Positions 11,926 through 24,400 of a stretch of DNA of 64,000 nt are shown in pieces. The position numbers and the translations under genes were made by a program. The notes under the pieces are model-generated. The model did not search any database. It was not told the origin of the DNA and worked only from the letters and a program-made list of their open reading frames with translations. Numbering within the stretch: the stretch's first letter is position 1; every line of letters starts with the position of its first letter. This DNA comes from Brassica napus (lineage: Eukaryota; Streptophyta; Magnoliopsida; Brassicales; Brassicaceae): NCBI RefSeq assembly GCF_020379485.1, contig NC_063436.1:22380423-22444422 (forward strand), given 5' to 3'.

Positions 11926-12132
11926 TGGATCTCTAAAGTAGTTTCAAGAATTGGTTTTTGCTTCTTCCATAATTATCCGAATTAAGATGGAATGTCGCCC
12001 TCTTTATGCTCTAAAGCTATTGGGCTACAAGAACAATAAAAAGTTGCAGATCTTGTCTTGTGTGAAGACAAAAGAATATAAGGGGAAGATTCAAAGTCGA
12101 GTGATTGGATTGGGAAACGTCAAGATAAAAAA

Positions 12133-12160
12133 AAAAAAATATATATATATATATATATAA
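12133..12160. repeat. (AT)n microsatellite
   Basis: An A-run followed by about ten AT units. A second AT/AC microsatellite lies at 12308-12340. Confidence 0.9.
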
Positions 12161-13639
12161 AACGGAGAAACTTGTTTGGTCAGTTACAGAAAAAAAAGAA
12201 ACTTGTTTGGTAAAAGATGATACAACGAACCCAACATGCCCTAGAAAAATTGGCCAAGCTAGTAAAGATGTCCCATGGACCAAAGTGACTACCTTGGAAT
12301 CTTTGATCATATATATATATATATATACACACACATATATCTTATGTTTTTTCCAGTATCATGATCGATACATATACCAACAAATTTATTTTTCCACTTT
12401 CACCCTTTTCACTAAAATTGGACCACTCCCACATATGCTTCTCTCTTTTTTTGCTGGCCTTTGACTCTTTTGTTTCATTTGATATATGCGATTGATTTAG
12501 GGACATTTGCTAAAACCAACCCAAATATTCAAGTCAAATGTAAAAGTGTACCCCACTTTCAGTCAAATGCAAAACCAACCTAAAGGAGTAGTGAAAGTAC
12601 TATTTCACCCTTATGACCAAACAAAAAACATAAATGTATTTTACGTTTCTATCCTTTGGAAGTCTACACGTAATAAAAGAAGTCTACATATATATAGACT
12701 TCCTACGAAGTCTACTTTATAGACTTGTTTTGTAGTCTACACTCTAATTTGGTCTACTAATTTAATTTTGAAAATGTATAAAAATAATTATTGTGATATT
12801 TTTAATTAATCATCAATATAATGGATAATATGAAGTAAATAAATTAAAATTTCATATAATCGAACAATTTTGAAGAATATATACTAATTTGGTTATCATG
12901 TGCTAGACTATGTTCATAGTTTAGAAACAAAAGGTTCTAACATGTTATGTCTTTTAGTAGTTGATTTCATAGGGTTAGATTTTAGATTTTTTTTTTTTTT
13001 TGTTTTATTAACTTAAATCTGCATATTAATGTTTAGTAGTTTATATTTTGTATAAATGAGACTTTTTGATTATCAAGCAAAACATTTAGGGTTTGATATT
13101 TGTGGTTTAGGGTTTCGTAGACCTACAATAAAGTCTATTTATCTGAAGACGTCTTTTTCAGTCTATATTTTTCAATTTGTTTTACAAAAAATCATTATAT
13201 TTAAACTAAGTTAAGTTCCTTAAGAATAAAAAAGTGAAATCATATACTATAACTATTAAAAAATAAAGAAATAAATTTAATAAATCATATATTAAAATTA
13301 TTAAAATAATAAAGAATAAACAACAATAATTAAATTATTATAGTAGACTTCCAAAAAGGTCTACTATGTTATAGTAAGATCTACTCCAAAATTTTAATTT
13401 TAGTAGACTTCAAACGAAGTCTACAGTATCGTAAATTTTAACCTAGTTACATTTTTGTCTCCCTATATAAACAAAATTTATTCAATCTCTCTCTAAAGTG
13501 GCTGCACAAGTTCTTAAAACTCTCTCCCTTCTCTCTAAAACTTTCTCTCTTCTCTCTAAAATTCTCTCAATTGTTTCTAAATCTCTCTCATTATCTTCTT
13601 TCTCTCTAAAATTTTCTCAAGTCTTTCTCACAATATTTT

Positions 13640-14600
13640 CTTGTCATTTTAGATATTATGATTCATGGTTTTCATCTTCTCCTTTAAAAAATGTAAGTTT
13701 TAGATCTATAGATTTTAAATGTGTATTTTATGTTTATTTCTCACAATATTATCTTTTTTTGGTAGGTATTATCACTCATGGATTTCATCATCTCCTCTAA
13801 AAATGTAAGTTTTAGATTAATAGATTTTAAATATGTATTTACATGTTTATATTCAAATAAATTTATAGATCAAGCTCTCTACATTAATTTGCTACTAGTT
13901 TACCTTATAAATTATATTATGTAAAGTATTTTCAGATTTAAAATTATTTTCACATTTCAAAATATATAGATTTTTTCAGATCTGAAAATTATCAGACAGT
14001 GTAGACTTCTAAAGAAGTTTACTAAAGCTTGCAGACTTCATATGAAGTTTACTAAACCATAAAGTTTAAGCAGACTTCATTGGAAGTCTACAAAAATATG
14101 ACTTTAATTTTTTTTCTATGTTTTTTAATAATTTTATCTTATTTTGCAGGTATTTTCTTCCATAGTTGTTCTCTTCTCCTCCTAGAAATGTAAGGTTTAC
14201 ATCTATAGATTTAAAATATGTGTTCTAGTATTTATATTCAAATAAAGTTACATATTAAAATTCATATTAATATGTCTTTAATTTATAACTATTTTGTCTA
14301 TTAAATCATATTTTTAAAAGTTTTTTAGATTTAAACTTATTTCATATTTTTAATGTATTATTTTTCAGATCTATTTTTTTTGATAGAGTAGACTTCATTT
14401 GAAATCTACTTAAAACTTACGGCTGGTAGACTTCAAATGAAGTCTACTAGCCTTGAATTTTAAGCAAATTTCATTAGAAGTTTACTCAAATATGATTTTA
14501 ATTTTTATCTTATTTTTTAAAATTTTATTTTATTTTGCAGGTATTCTCTTCCAATATTTTCAAATCATCTTCCCAAAAATGTAAGCTTTCCATATATTCA
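13640..14600 (+). repeat. Tandem 125-400 bp repeat units with splice-like borders
   Basis: Four units each carry a short segment ending TCATCTCCTCTAAAAATGTAAG or close variants (unit ends near 13692, 13805, 14191, 14582). Three are preceded by a pyrimidine tract and GCAG/GTAG-GTATT. The units share the following text TTTAGATCTATAGATTTTAAATATG. They look like amplified internal repeats of the element; no reading frame spans them. Confidence 0.6.
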
Positions 14601-15722
14601 TTATAAGATATTTTGTGTTTATAATGAACTAAATTTATAGATTCATACATTATCTTTTTGCTTTGTTACAAGGATGACAAAAAACCATTTTTGAAATATT
14701 TTCCAGAACAAAGTATTTTCAAATTTTCTAAATGCACACTTTTAAATATGAAAATTTTCCATTAGTGTAGACTTCAACTAAAGTCTACTAAACAATAACT
14801 TTACGTAGACTTAATAAAAAGTCTACTAAAATATGATTTTATTTTTTATCTTATGTTTTTCTCATAACTCTATCTTATTTGGCAGGTACTTTTTCCAAGA
14901 CTTTATTTGAAGCATCAAGATTATGAAAAATCAAACATACTCAAGAATAATTTTTAATATATTGCTCTGTAATAACTTTCATAATAAAATATTAATTTTT
15001 AAATAATTTTTTAATGCATAATCTATAAACATTGTATTCATTTTTAGTTGTTTTCACTTGTATGATATTATTAATTTTTTGTTAGATATCAATTTTTTCA
15101 CAAGATCTAACCAACCAAACAAGTAAAACCACCATAAGCTAAAATAATAACTAACACACATGTGAGAAGAAGAAAATCTATACAAAATTTTCCCAAAAAT
15201 TTTCAAGAATAATACTAATCAAAACAATTTGCAATAAGTATCAAGTGTATAATTATAACACATTAAATTGTGAAATTCATCCAAGACCATTAAAATTTTA
15301 CTAACATACACTGTAAAATAATTAAATCATGAAAAAATATGATGAATAATACACAAATACACTTTTAATAGAATTTACGACGTAGACTTCAACTGCAGTC
15401 TACATTTGTAGATTTACAAAAACGTCTACACTTATTATTTAACATATAGTCAATCCAAATTTTTTTAGTGTATTGGCGCAGGCTTGATACACAAAGGCGT
15501 ACAAAGTGTGTCTTAGATAACTCGATCAAGTTCCGTACTTGTCGATTATTCGTGACAGGCATAAGAGGAGTATATTCCTATTCGGAGTCATTTGTTTTAA
15601 ATGATGTTTGGTAAGGAATAGGTTAGCACCATCTTCTCAATTTTGTTGTCCAGATCATAATCTTCTTGTGTCATTTCAAGAAGTTTACCATGTGTACAGC
15701 CATCATGCACAAGGAACATTCT

Positions 15723-15919
15723 TCAACCTTTCCGATTCTTCATCTTTTTCGAATATTTTGTCACCCAAAATGTCTTTGGCCCATACTTCACACTCGCTCT
15801 AAGTTTCCAACCACATCCTTGAACACGACACTTAGCCACATACAGAGTTTTTGTTGTCTTATATGCTGAAAATGTAAAATTATATTCCACAGTCACCGAC
15901 TTCAGCTTTGAAACAAGCT
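15723..15919 (-). pseudogene. MULE transposase fragment (MuDR DNA-binding-type domain)
   Basis: On the minus strand this reads a short frame containing TFSAYKTTKTLYVAKCRVQG, then CGWKLRASVKYGPKTFWVTKY, ending at a stop at 15723-15725. The C...C-W-x-L-R-A-S pattern after an AKC is the N-terminal zinc-binding region of plant MuDR-type transposases; the downstream H-x-C and the catalytic domain are missing. No start codon or continuation was found. It is a relic that supports the Mutator assignment of the surrounding element. Confidence 0.7.
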
Positions 15920-17861
15920 CAGCCTTACTAGCAAAACTATAAACGAAGACTTAGAAATACGTCTACAATTATTAGCTAACAACATTGTCAAATCAAATGA
16001 ATTATACCTTCATAATTATAAAAAAAAATTATTTTCAAAATCACTCAAACCCATTAGGATTAACTAACACACACTGTCAAACAAAAAAACTAGAAAAAAT
16101 TTAATGAATAATACACAAATTCACATTTTTATAGATTTTTCTATGAAGACTTAATATTTAGTCTCTGAAGATGTTGACGTTCTTTTCAGTTTACAGACGT
16201 AGACTGTCAAATAGGTCTACTCTTTGGGTTGGTTTTTGCAATTGACCATTTTACGGGTTGCTTTCTATAGTTGAATAAAAGTTGTAATTTTGTACATGTA
16301 GACTTTCATTTCAGTCTACAATTTAAAAAGGTTACTTTTTGCAATTGACCAGAATTCATCCAAGATTTGACTTTCAGAACTAGACTTCATATGCAGTCTA
16401 CATGTTTGAATTTTTTTGAAAGAGGTTAGTTTTGCAATTGACCAAGTTTGACTTCAAATCAGTAGATTAAAATGAACGTCTACGGGTGTGTAGACTTCTT
16501 GTGAAGTCTACTCTCAAATCCGACGGGTTGGTTTTGCATTTGACCAAAATAAAAAAGTAGACTTTATACGCAGTCTACATTTTTTTTTTAAGATAAGAAG
16601 ACTGCATATGAAGTCTACAATTTAATAAATTTTTGATTGCTTTTTAAACTTTTTGGTCAAACACAAAACTAACCTATTCCACGAAGTCAAAGTTTTGGTC
16701 AAATGCAAAACTGACCTTTTATAGACTTTGTTGGCAGTCTACATTTTGTAGACTTCCGTTGAAGTCTATTTTGAAAAGTCAAAAGTTCGGTCAAATGAAA
16801 AACTAACCTCTTTTAGGTAGACGTCTTAGTAAGTCTACCGAAAGTTTTATTTTTGTTGTCAAAGGTAAAGACGGAGACTACTGGGGAAGTCTGCGTTAGA
16901 AAAAAAATTTGTCTGCTCAATTGCAAAACTAACCCGTGCGTTGACAAATAGACTGCATCGTAAGTCTCCACGGAGGCGTAGACATACAAAACAGTCTACC
17001 GTCGCGACACAGATCTGAAAAAGAACGAAAACCATGTAAATAGTTACATTTTTCATGTGTAAAGCTTGTTTCCAACCTTTTCAACCGTCCAAACTCCAAA
17101 TATGAGCAAAAAGAAGCATCTTTAACGATTCACTAATGAAGAAACTCGAAAATATGAAGTTTGTGATTATGAAAATGATAGTTATGAGAGTTTTTTAGAT
17201 GGAAATGTAGAGGAGATGAGAGAAAATGAAGTTTTTTGGGTTATAATGAGAAAAAAAGTGGTTGAAAATTGAATTCTAGAGCTTTAGAGCTCAAAAATGG
17301 TGGTTCATGGTGGTTGGAAAAATTGATGATGATGGCATTTTTGTAAATAAGAAGAAATGGTTAGGGTGTATTTGATTTTTTGTTAATTTCGAAATTAATA
17401 AAAAAATAAATAAAAATGGCAATTTTGTGAATAATTCAAAAACATAAGGATAGTATGGAAATTTTATTGATGAATAGTATGGACAAAAAAAAAAGGGTTG
17501 GTTTTGGATTTGACTTGAAAATATGGGTTGGTTTTGAAAAACACCCATTGATTTATCCAATACCTACGAACTAATAAAATAAATTGCGATTCATTCATCC
17601 ATCCATTACCCTCCAAGACTCAAATATACTAATATAATCGAACATACAAACATTTTCTTTTTGTAAATGTATTTTAGGTTTGATTTTGACTTAATTAACA
17701 GGATTTAGATTACACTTCCGAGTCTTATATTTGATAAACGTGTTCGTGTAATTAAGATTAATGTAAGGTAATTTCCAGTCTAACCATGAGCGGACAACAA
17801 GGAGCTACAGAAGCCGGAGAAAAAAATGGCTCAAGTTCTTAACATATGACAGCTGAAATAT

Positions 17862-19295
17862 ATCTTATATATTAAAACAGAAGTCACAACCTTGATTCAT
17901 GTGTGATTTTAAAGAAAATGGACCTAATGGACCTATTACTAGAAATTCATTTTACATCTTTCATATTAATTTTGGACTATCTATTAGGAATTGATCACAT
18001 TTAATTCATGTCCACGTCTATACATTGAAACACCACAAACGTCACAATTTTTACTCTTCCTTAACACACGTTTAACTAACCTAGACCGTCTACTTTCAAA
18101 ACCCAAACCTTTCTGCAACTTTAACATCGACTCAAACAGGAGTGCTTCAGGTTTGTTTCATAGTGTATCTCCAAACGAAACATGAAAGGAATTGTTGCTA
18201 CGTACGTAAATGCAGTCATATACGTCAATCAAAAGTAACAGAAATCAATTGACCACCATAATATTACGCTATCAAGTGCTTTTGTGTGAGAATTCACACA
18301 CAACATTCCAACCATAGATTTTTAATTGACAATCGAATAAGCTTATATTGTTTTTAGCCTTGAATATGAGCACTTGAACATGTTTCTTCCATTATCTGTT
18401 AAGTTATTTGATTGTTAGTCTTGAACATGAATATTTGTTAATAATTTTATTACTTAATAACCTAAACACAGTGAGCATTTGGAGAAGATGAACACGGTAT
18501 AACTATTAATTTAAATATTAATATATGATAAAAATAATTCATGTAAATTAATTTAATAATTTATTGTTCACTAAATTCATGTTTATTCATTTAACTAAAC
18601 AAACTTTTTCATACATTTAAAAGTCGAATAATTATATGCCAAGAGTATCGTGATTACAACCATATTTCAAATCATGGTTTTATCTCTAACTGATACAAAG
18701 AATGATAAGCGCCCAATCAAGGATCATTCCTTGGACAATATAACAAGATTTTCAAAACTAAGATTCTGTTGCAATAATAACCGGGATTTGCCAAAACTAA
18801 GATTATATCGAATCAACTAATTTTCACAATATCATATTACTTGAACATTTAAAAAAGGATATTCTAAACATATTGTGTGTGTTTCCTAAAATTTTGCTAT
18901 GAAATATCCAAACAACTACCAATAATAACCTATAATATATCAAGATATCAATGTCTACGATATAACTAACCATAACAACCGCTTTAAAATTTTCTACAAT
19001 TAATTTTCTTCCTTGCGAATAAAGTTACAGTATATTCTCCTAAATACCCTAACAAACCTAGCGATCTATATATATCGATCGCACTACATTTAACCTCAAC
19101 CACCACCTAAACTAAATCGGTCCGCGCGAGTTTTTGTTTTAATTTATTTTATATAAATATTTTGTTTTCAATTCTAAATTGGTATATATTATAGTAATAT
19201 ATATGTGTCTATCAATTTTTAAAACATAATAAGTTTACGGTATATTTTTTTATTGAATATATTGTGTCAAACTTTCACATGTATTTGTATCTTCT

Positions 19296-19344
<49 letters not shown>

Positions 19345-20523
19345 CGGATTATTATTTCATTATTAAAATCGTAACTATATATATAAAGATTAGTAAAATA
19401 TTGTGTTATTGTCATATTCAAAGATATTGTAACATTTCACAAATTTAGAAAGTTTTTTAAAAAAATTAAACTTTTCGCTTCATAGATTTATATTATCAAG
19501 TAAATAATTCAACATTTAGTTTTTGTTTAATTTTAAAAATAAACTATATAGTTTAAAATTTGTTTTCATTGGTTTAAGGTAGTAAAGATTAATAATTGTT
19601 AGATAATATGATTTTGTTATTTAAAATGTTTTTTTTATAATTTTAAAAGTTAACATCGACAAATATTTAAATATTTAACATATGGAGGTATTGTATTGCG
19701 ACGTTAAATTATGTCTATTAATTTATACTATCTATAAATCCAATGGATCATCTATTATTTAAATCCAATTATTGGTAGCCTAATAAAAATTTATGGTATG
19801 CCCAAAATTTAAATGATAAGATTAGAGATCAAATGTAACATAATTTTCTAGGAATATGTTCATTTGGTCCATTTTTAAAAAAATCACACATGAATCAAGA
19901 TTGTGACTTATGTTTTAATGGACTCATTACTTGGGTTATAGACTATTGTGGCCCATATTACAATCATTATTTAATCTCTGTTTTTGATTGTTTTTTTAAA
20001 TTTAAGAAGATAAGTTATTATAAATTATAGAATAACATGGTTTTAACGTTTTTTAAGATATATCTATAAGTCATTTAAAATATATGTCAATGTTATTGGT
20101 TAAATAAAAGATAGTTCATTTTTTTTTTGAAAAAATAATAAAAAACAAATTTAATTAATTAATTTATAATTATAATATAAGAGATATAAGTTTTATTTTG
20201 TTTGACTCTAGATTTTGTGAAATGTTTCAATATATTTGAAAAAAAAAAAATTTATATTTTAACAAACTAGATTTCAAAAATTCATGAGTTTAATAATCAA
20301 ACACTAATTCAACATACAAAAATATATAAAAGAAAATATAAATACATATCTCATTTTTTGAAATGATTAATTTGATGAAGACCCAGAAAATTGAATCACA
20401 AACTTATGTTTGAAAAATCCATATACACATTTGAATATACATCATTCTTGACATAAAAATTAAATGTTTATGGAAATAAAAATGAAAATTAATACCCGCG
20501 CGGTTGCGCGGATCCAAATCTAG
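17862..20523 (+). mobile_element. Non-autonomous Helitron
   Basis: The 5' end TCTTATATATTAAAACAGAA follows an A (17861). The 3' end has a GC-rich hairpin CCGCGC-GGTT-GCGCGG (20496-20511) and then CTAG (20520-20523) followed by T. TC...CTRR ends between A and T, with a hairpin about 9 bp before CTAG, define Helitrons. About 2.66 kb with no Rep/helicase coding. An inverted partial copy of its 5' end lies at about 19850-19915, indicating a nested or rearranged second copy. A (TA)n run is at 19300-19335. Confidence 0.8.
19297..19336. repeat. (TA)n microsatellite
   Basis: About 38 bp of uninterrupted TA units followed by a T run. Confidence 0.95.
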
Positions 20524-20524
20524 T

Positions 20525-21108
20525 ATTCTATTAAAAGAGAAGCAGTCTTAAAAAATCTACTTAAACAAAGTTGTTGCAACTATTCATTTTAGTCCAACCT
20601 ATTACATATAACCAAATATTATAACTAACCCCTAATATAGCAACCAAATAATATCTCTAACATTTAAGTAAATTTCCTTTAACTCACTCAATCTTTTTAC
20701 ATAAGATCTTTCAATATACCACACGACTATACAAACATATAATATAAACCTTATCAAATGTTTCAAATAATTCACTAAATGTTTTGCTTAAACCAACTCC
20801 CTACAATACTTGATATAAACGATATTAAAAAATTAACACATAGAGGTCATGTCAATTATATATATATATATATCTCATCCTCTTCCATTATATCAAATCA
20901 TTCCAATAGGTCGGGTCCTGTTAAAAACATATTGATCAAACAATATTCTAATACATCAATGTCGTTTATAGAATGTCATGACTTCATAGAAAATTATCGG
21001 TTCTTTTAAAACTAATCCGACTTCACGATAATAATATTGATTATTCACGATTTTGAAAATTATTTTTTAGATACTATACTTTTATAATACTTTTAACTTA
21101 AAAATGAA
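20525..21108 (+). mobile_element. Helitron 5' fragment adjacent to the first Helitron
   Basis: Immediately after the first Helitron, TCTATTAAAAGAGAAGCAGT (from 20527) and AAAAAATCTACTTAAACAAAG repeat, with changes, the 5' end found again at 21109. No 3' hairpin occurs before 21109. It is best read as a truncated copy, or as the outer part of a nested pair with 21109-26088. Confidence 0.5.
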
Positions 21109-21459
21109 TCTATACTATTAAAATTCTTAAAAAATTTACTTAAACAAGGTTCTTAGACCATTTCGTTCGACTTAACTATTTTTTTGGTCTTACTTTATAT
21201 TACTCTAACTATATAAATACTTTACATAACTTTCTCTAATTTAAATGAACTCATTTATTATTCTTCCATAATCTATTATATAACTACTCTAACAATAAAT
21301 CTCCATTAATATATGACAGATTATTCAAACATGTGTACACGTGACGTGATCATTACCACATATAGTTTCATAAATAATATAAAAATTTTCAATGGTTTAG
21401 TTATGTTTAATATAAGTGTAATGAAGAATCCTCTGGTGTATAACATTTTTTTCATTTTT

Positions 21460-24400
21460 TTTTTTTTGATGAAATTTTTAATTTATTGATCATCGCAAAA
21501 AGAATATATATACAAGGGTATTTTTAAGACTGCAGTTTAAAAAAATATACTAACTGAAAGAATATACTGAATCAGGTTAAGGCATATGAGCCGTAAACCA
21601 ACGTTGCATCAGCCCCTGCAGTTTCGGTTTCAAGTAGTACTTCGTTGACATTATGCAGCTTCTCATTGTTTTGTCGATGATCCGACCCAACTGGTCCACA
21701 GACTTTGCAGTGCTGTTATGCCGTCGATCATTCCTCTCCCTCCAGACTGAGTATATAGTGACTTGCAGAACCAGTCGCAACAAGATGAAAGTGATGCGAT
21801 CATACCTCCGTGTGAGCAAGCTCGAAACTGTGATATCCCAGTCCAGGTCTGGCTCATCTCCAAACAAATTACCCATAACTTTCAGCCACAACGTGTAGGT
21901 ATAAGGACATGCGAAAAACAAATGCTCCCTGGTCTCATCCGGTTCACCACAAAACAAGCAACATTGTGGTTGGTCCCATCTACTAGTTCGATGGCCTGTA
22001 GCCAGTCTGTCACGGAAAGCTAGCCAGGTAATGAAAGCGTAGCGGGGAACTCCTTGCGAGAACCACACAAGCTTACTCCATTGCAGATTTTCCTTACGCT
22101 GTCTGATCTGGTGCCAAGTACTCGAGGCGATGAACCTATCTCCATAATCATCAGGTCCATTTTTCCACAAAGCCCCATCAGCAGCCTCAGCATTTAGTTC
22201 GATGGGAAACTGATGAATCGCATGTACCAGTTGCTGTAATTGTTGATCCCGACAGGTCCGAAATCTCCAATCTCCATCTCTATACACATCACAAATTCTT
22301 GCGTTTTTCCCTATGCCAAGCTTTTGCGTTCCAATCTCCCCAGTAATCTCTATCAGTCTTCCTGCAGGGTGCCAGAGATCCGACCAAAACCTCAATTACT
22401 GACCATTCTCTATGTCCATACGGATGAACTGCTTTTGCTAGGTTCCTATACTTCAGAATCTTACGCCAAACCCATGACCCTAGTCCTGTGTCCCTCACAT
22501 CCCATAAAGTCTCTCCACGAAGGAGATATTGTTTCACCCAAGATCCCCACAGCGAGCTAGAGTGGGCAGAGAGTCGCCAGATAAGCTTTAGGATGAAGAC
22601 TGTACTTACTTCCTGAACCCGTCGCAGACCCAAGCCACCTTCTTCAAATGGACAGCAGACATCAGCCCAAGCAACCTTTGCCATAGAAGTGTTATTTGGG
22701 GAGCCGCTCCATAAGAATGCTGAGCACATACTCTCAATATCATCAATGCAGGCTTGTGGGAGACAAAACGCTGCACACCAGAAGTTGGTGATACTTGCAA
22801 TAACCGACTTGATTAGTTGCAATCTTCCCGCATACGAGAGTGCCTTACTTGTCCAGGAGAGAAATCTGGCCCTTATTTTGGTGATTAGAGGCTCATAGTC
22901 TTGCTTCGACATAATCTTCGTGGTTAAGGGCAGTCCAAGGTATTTGATTGGCAGCGCCGAGATGGATAATCCAGAGACAGCAGCTGCGGTTTCAAGTGTT
23001 TCTTTCCCCCTACCCGCAGCAAAAACAGTCGACTTAGTGATGTTAATCCTCAGACCCGACATTTCAGCAAATTTATCAAAAACAGCCAGTGTGTTTCGAA
23101 GCGATTCCGGGGATCCGTTTGTGAAGACCACTATATCATCAGAGAAGCTTAGATGAGATAGATTCACCTCCTTACAGTGTGGATGATAGCCAATTTGACC
23201 TTCAGTCACCGCCCTGTTTAGAAGCTTTGATAGTACATTGCTGACTATAACATAGAGATACGGGGACAGCGAACATCCTTGCCGTATGCCTCTGCTACTG
23301 GAGAAGAAGCCTTCTAGTTCCCCATTCACCGAGACTGAGTAAGTTGCAGTGTCAATGCATCTCATGATCCATGAAATAAACAGATCCGGGTAGTTCATTG
23401 CACGCAGGGTTGCTTCAATAAATTCCCAGCTTACAGTGTCAAACGCCTTTGAGATATCCAGCTTGATAGCAGCCCGAGATGTTACCGAGTCCTTATGGTA
23501 ATCTTTGACTAATTCAGTTGCGAGCAGAACATTTTCCAGCAGAAGCCTACCCTCAACAAAAGCACATTGGTTTAGCTCTATAGCTTCTGGAAGCGTAGCC
23601 TTTAATCTCCTCGCTATAATCTTCGATACCACTTTATAAATGACATTGCAACACGCTATTGGCCGGTAATCTGACATTTTCTCCGCATCAGTAGTCTTCG
23701 GAACCAGAGCCAGGAGAGTTGCATTGACACTACGAGGCATGAGCCCGAAAAGGAAGAAGGACTGAACCGCAGTAACAAAAGCTTTCCCTATCACCGACCA
23801 GGCTGCTTTGTAGAATTCCATAGGATACCCATCAGGCCCCGGGGCTTTGTTTGTGGGCATAGAGAATAATACATCTTTTATTTCCTCTGCCTGCACTGGA
23901 GCTTGGAGTGTCGCCATTTCTCCAGCAGAACATCGATAGTCAACCAAACTACTCAATTCCTCTTGAGAGACACTCGGAACTGACTGGGAGGATCCATTCA
24001 GAAAGGTCTCGAAGTGAGCTGCTGCCTCTCTCTTGATATCTGTTTGAGAAGTAAGGATACTACCATCTCCCGTAACAATTCTCCTGATTTTGTTTCTGAG
24101 ATTTCGACTTTGTGTGACCTTGTGGAAGAAACGGGAATTACGATCCCCCAAACCCAGCCACTGCACCCTTGATTTCTGATAGTAGAACTGTTCCTCAATC
24201 CCAGAGATATGATGCCAATGTTCCCAAGCATCAGCTGCAGCTTCAAAGGTTGAGGCTTGAGGATTTTGCATAGCTTCTGTTTGCCTAGCACAGAGCTCCT
24301 CGTAAGCCTGCTTGACTCTACCAGGTAAATCCCCATACATATCTCTGTTAAGACTACGCATCTCGAACTTCAGAGCCTTCAACTTCTCCTGGAGCTTCCT

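Larger units (their letters stand above)
12695..17000. repeat. Dispersed 22-bp palindrome family GTAGACTT-N6-AAGTCTAC
   Basis: At least 20 copies of a 22-bp imperfect palindrome lie in this element. Examples start at 12695, 13343, 13403, 14001, 14031, 14070, 14426, 14765, 15383, 16299, 16490, 16557, 16747, 16816 and 16978. Arms are GTAGACTT and AAGTCTAC with a variable 6-bp centre. Copies occur in both halves of the element. Arms carry independent single changes. The spacing is irregular, often 40-90 bp, and denser toward the right end. Confidence 0.9.
12500..17546. mobile_element. Large Mutator-like (MULE) element with dense internal palindromes
   Basis: A 9-bp duplication ATTGATTTA (12491-12499, 17547-17555) flanks a 5047-bp element. 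Its left end (GGGACATTTGCTAAAACC) and reverse-complemented right end (GGGTGTTTTTCAAAACC) continue into a matching stretch AACCAACCCA ... TTCAAGTCAAAT, giving terminal inverted repeats of about 40 bp. The 9-bp duplication and a degraded transposase fragment at 15723-15919 point to the Mutator superfamily. The interior has no intact gene. It is filled with a 22-bp palindrome, with copies of a TIR-like motif GGTTGGTTTTGCAATTGACC in the right half, and with tandem repeats at 13640-14600. Confidence 0.85.

Noticed and set aside
12695..17000. CRISPR-like or satellite array from regularly repeated palindromes
   Set aside because: Spacing is irregular, the repeats are confined to one TIR element, and this is eukaryotic DNA.
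17291..17560. 89-codon minus-strand frame rich in Phe and Pro
   Set aside because: It covers the terminal repeat of the Mutator-like element; the composition follows from its AT-rich, repeated text.
21577..22395. A separate 272-codon gene
   Set aside because: It is the zf-RVT end of the LINE ORF2 displaced by a frameshift.
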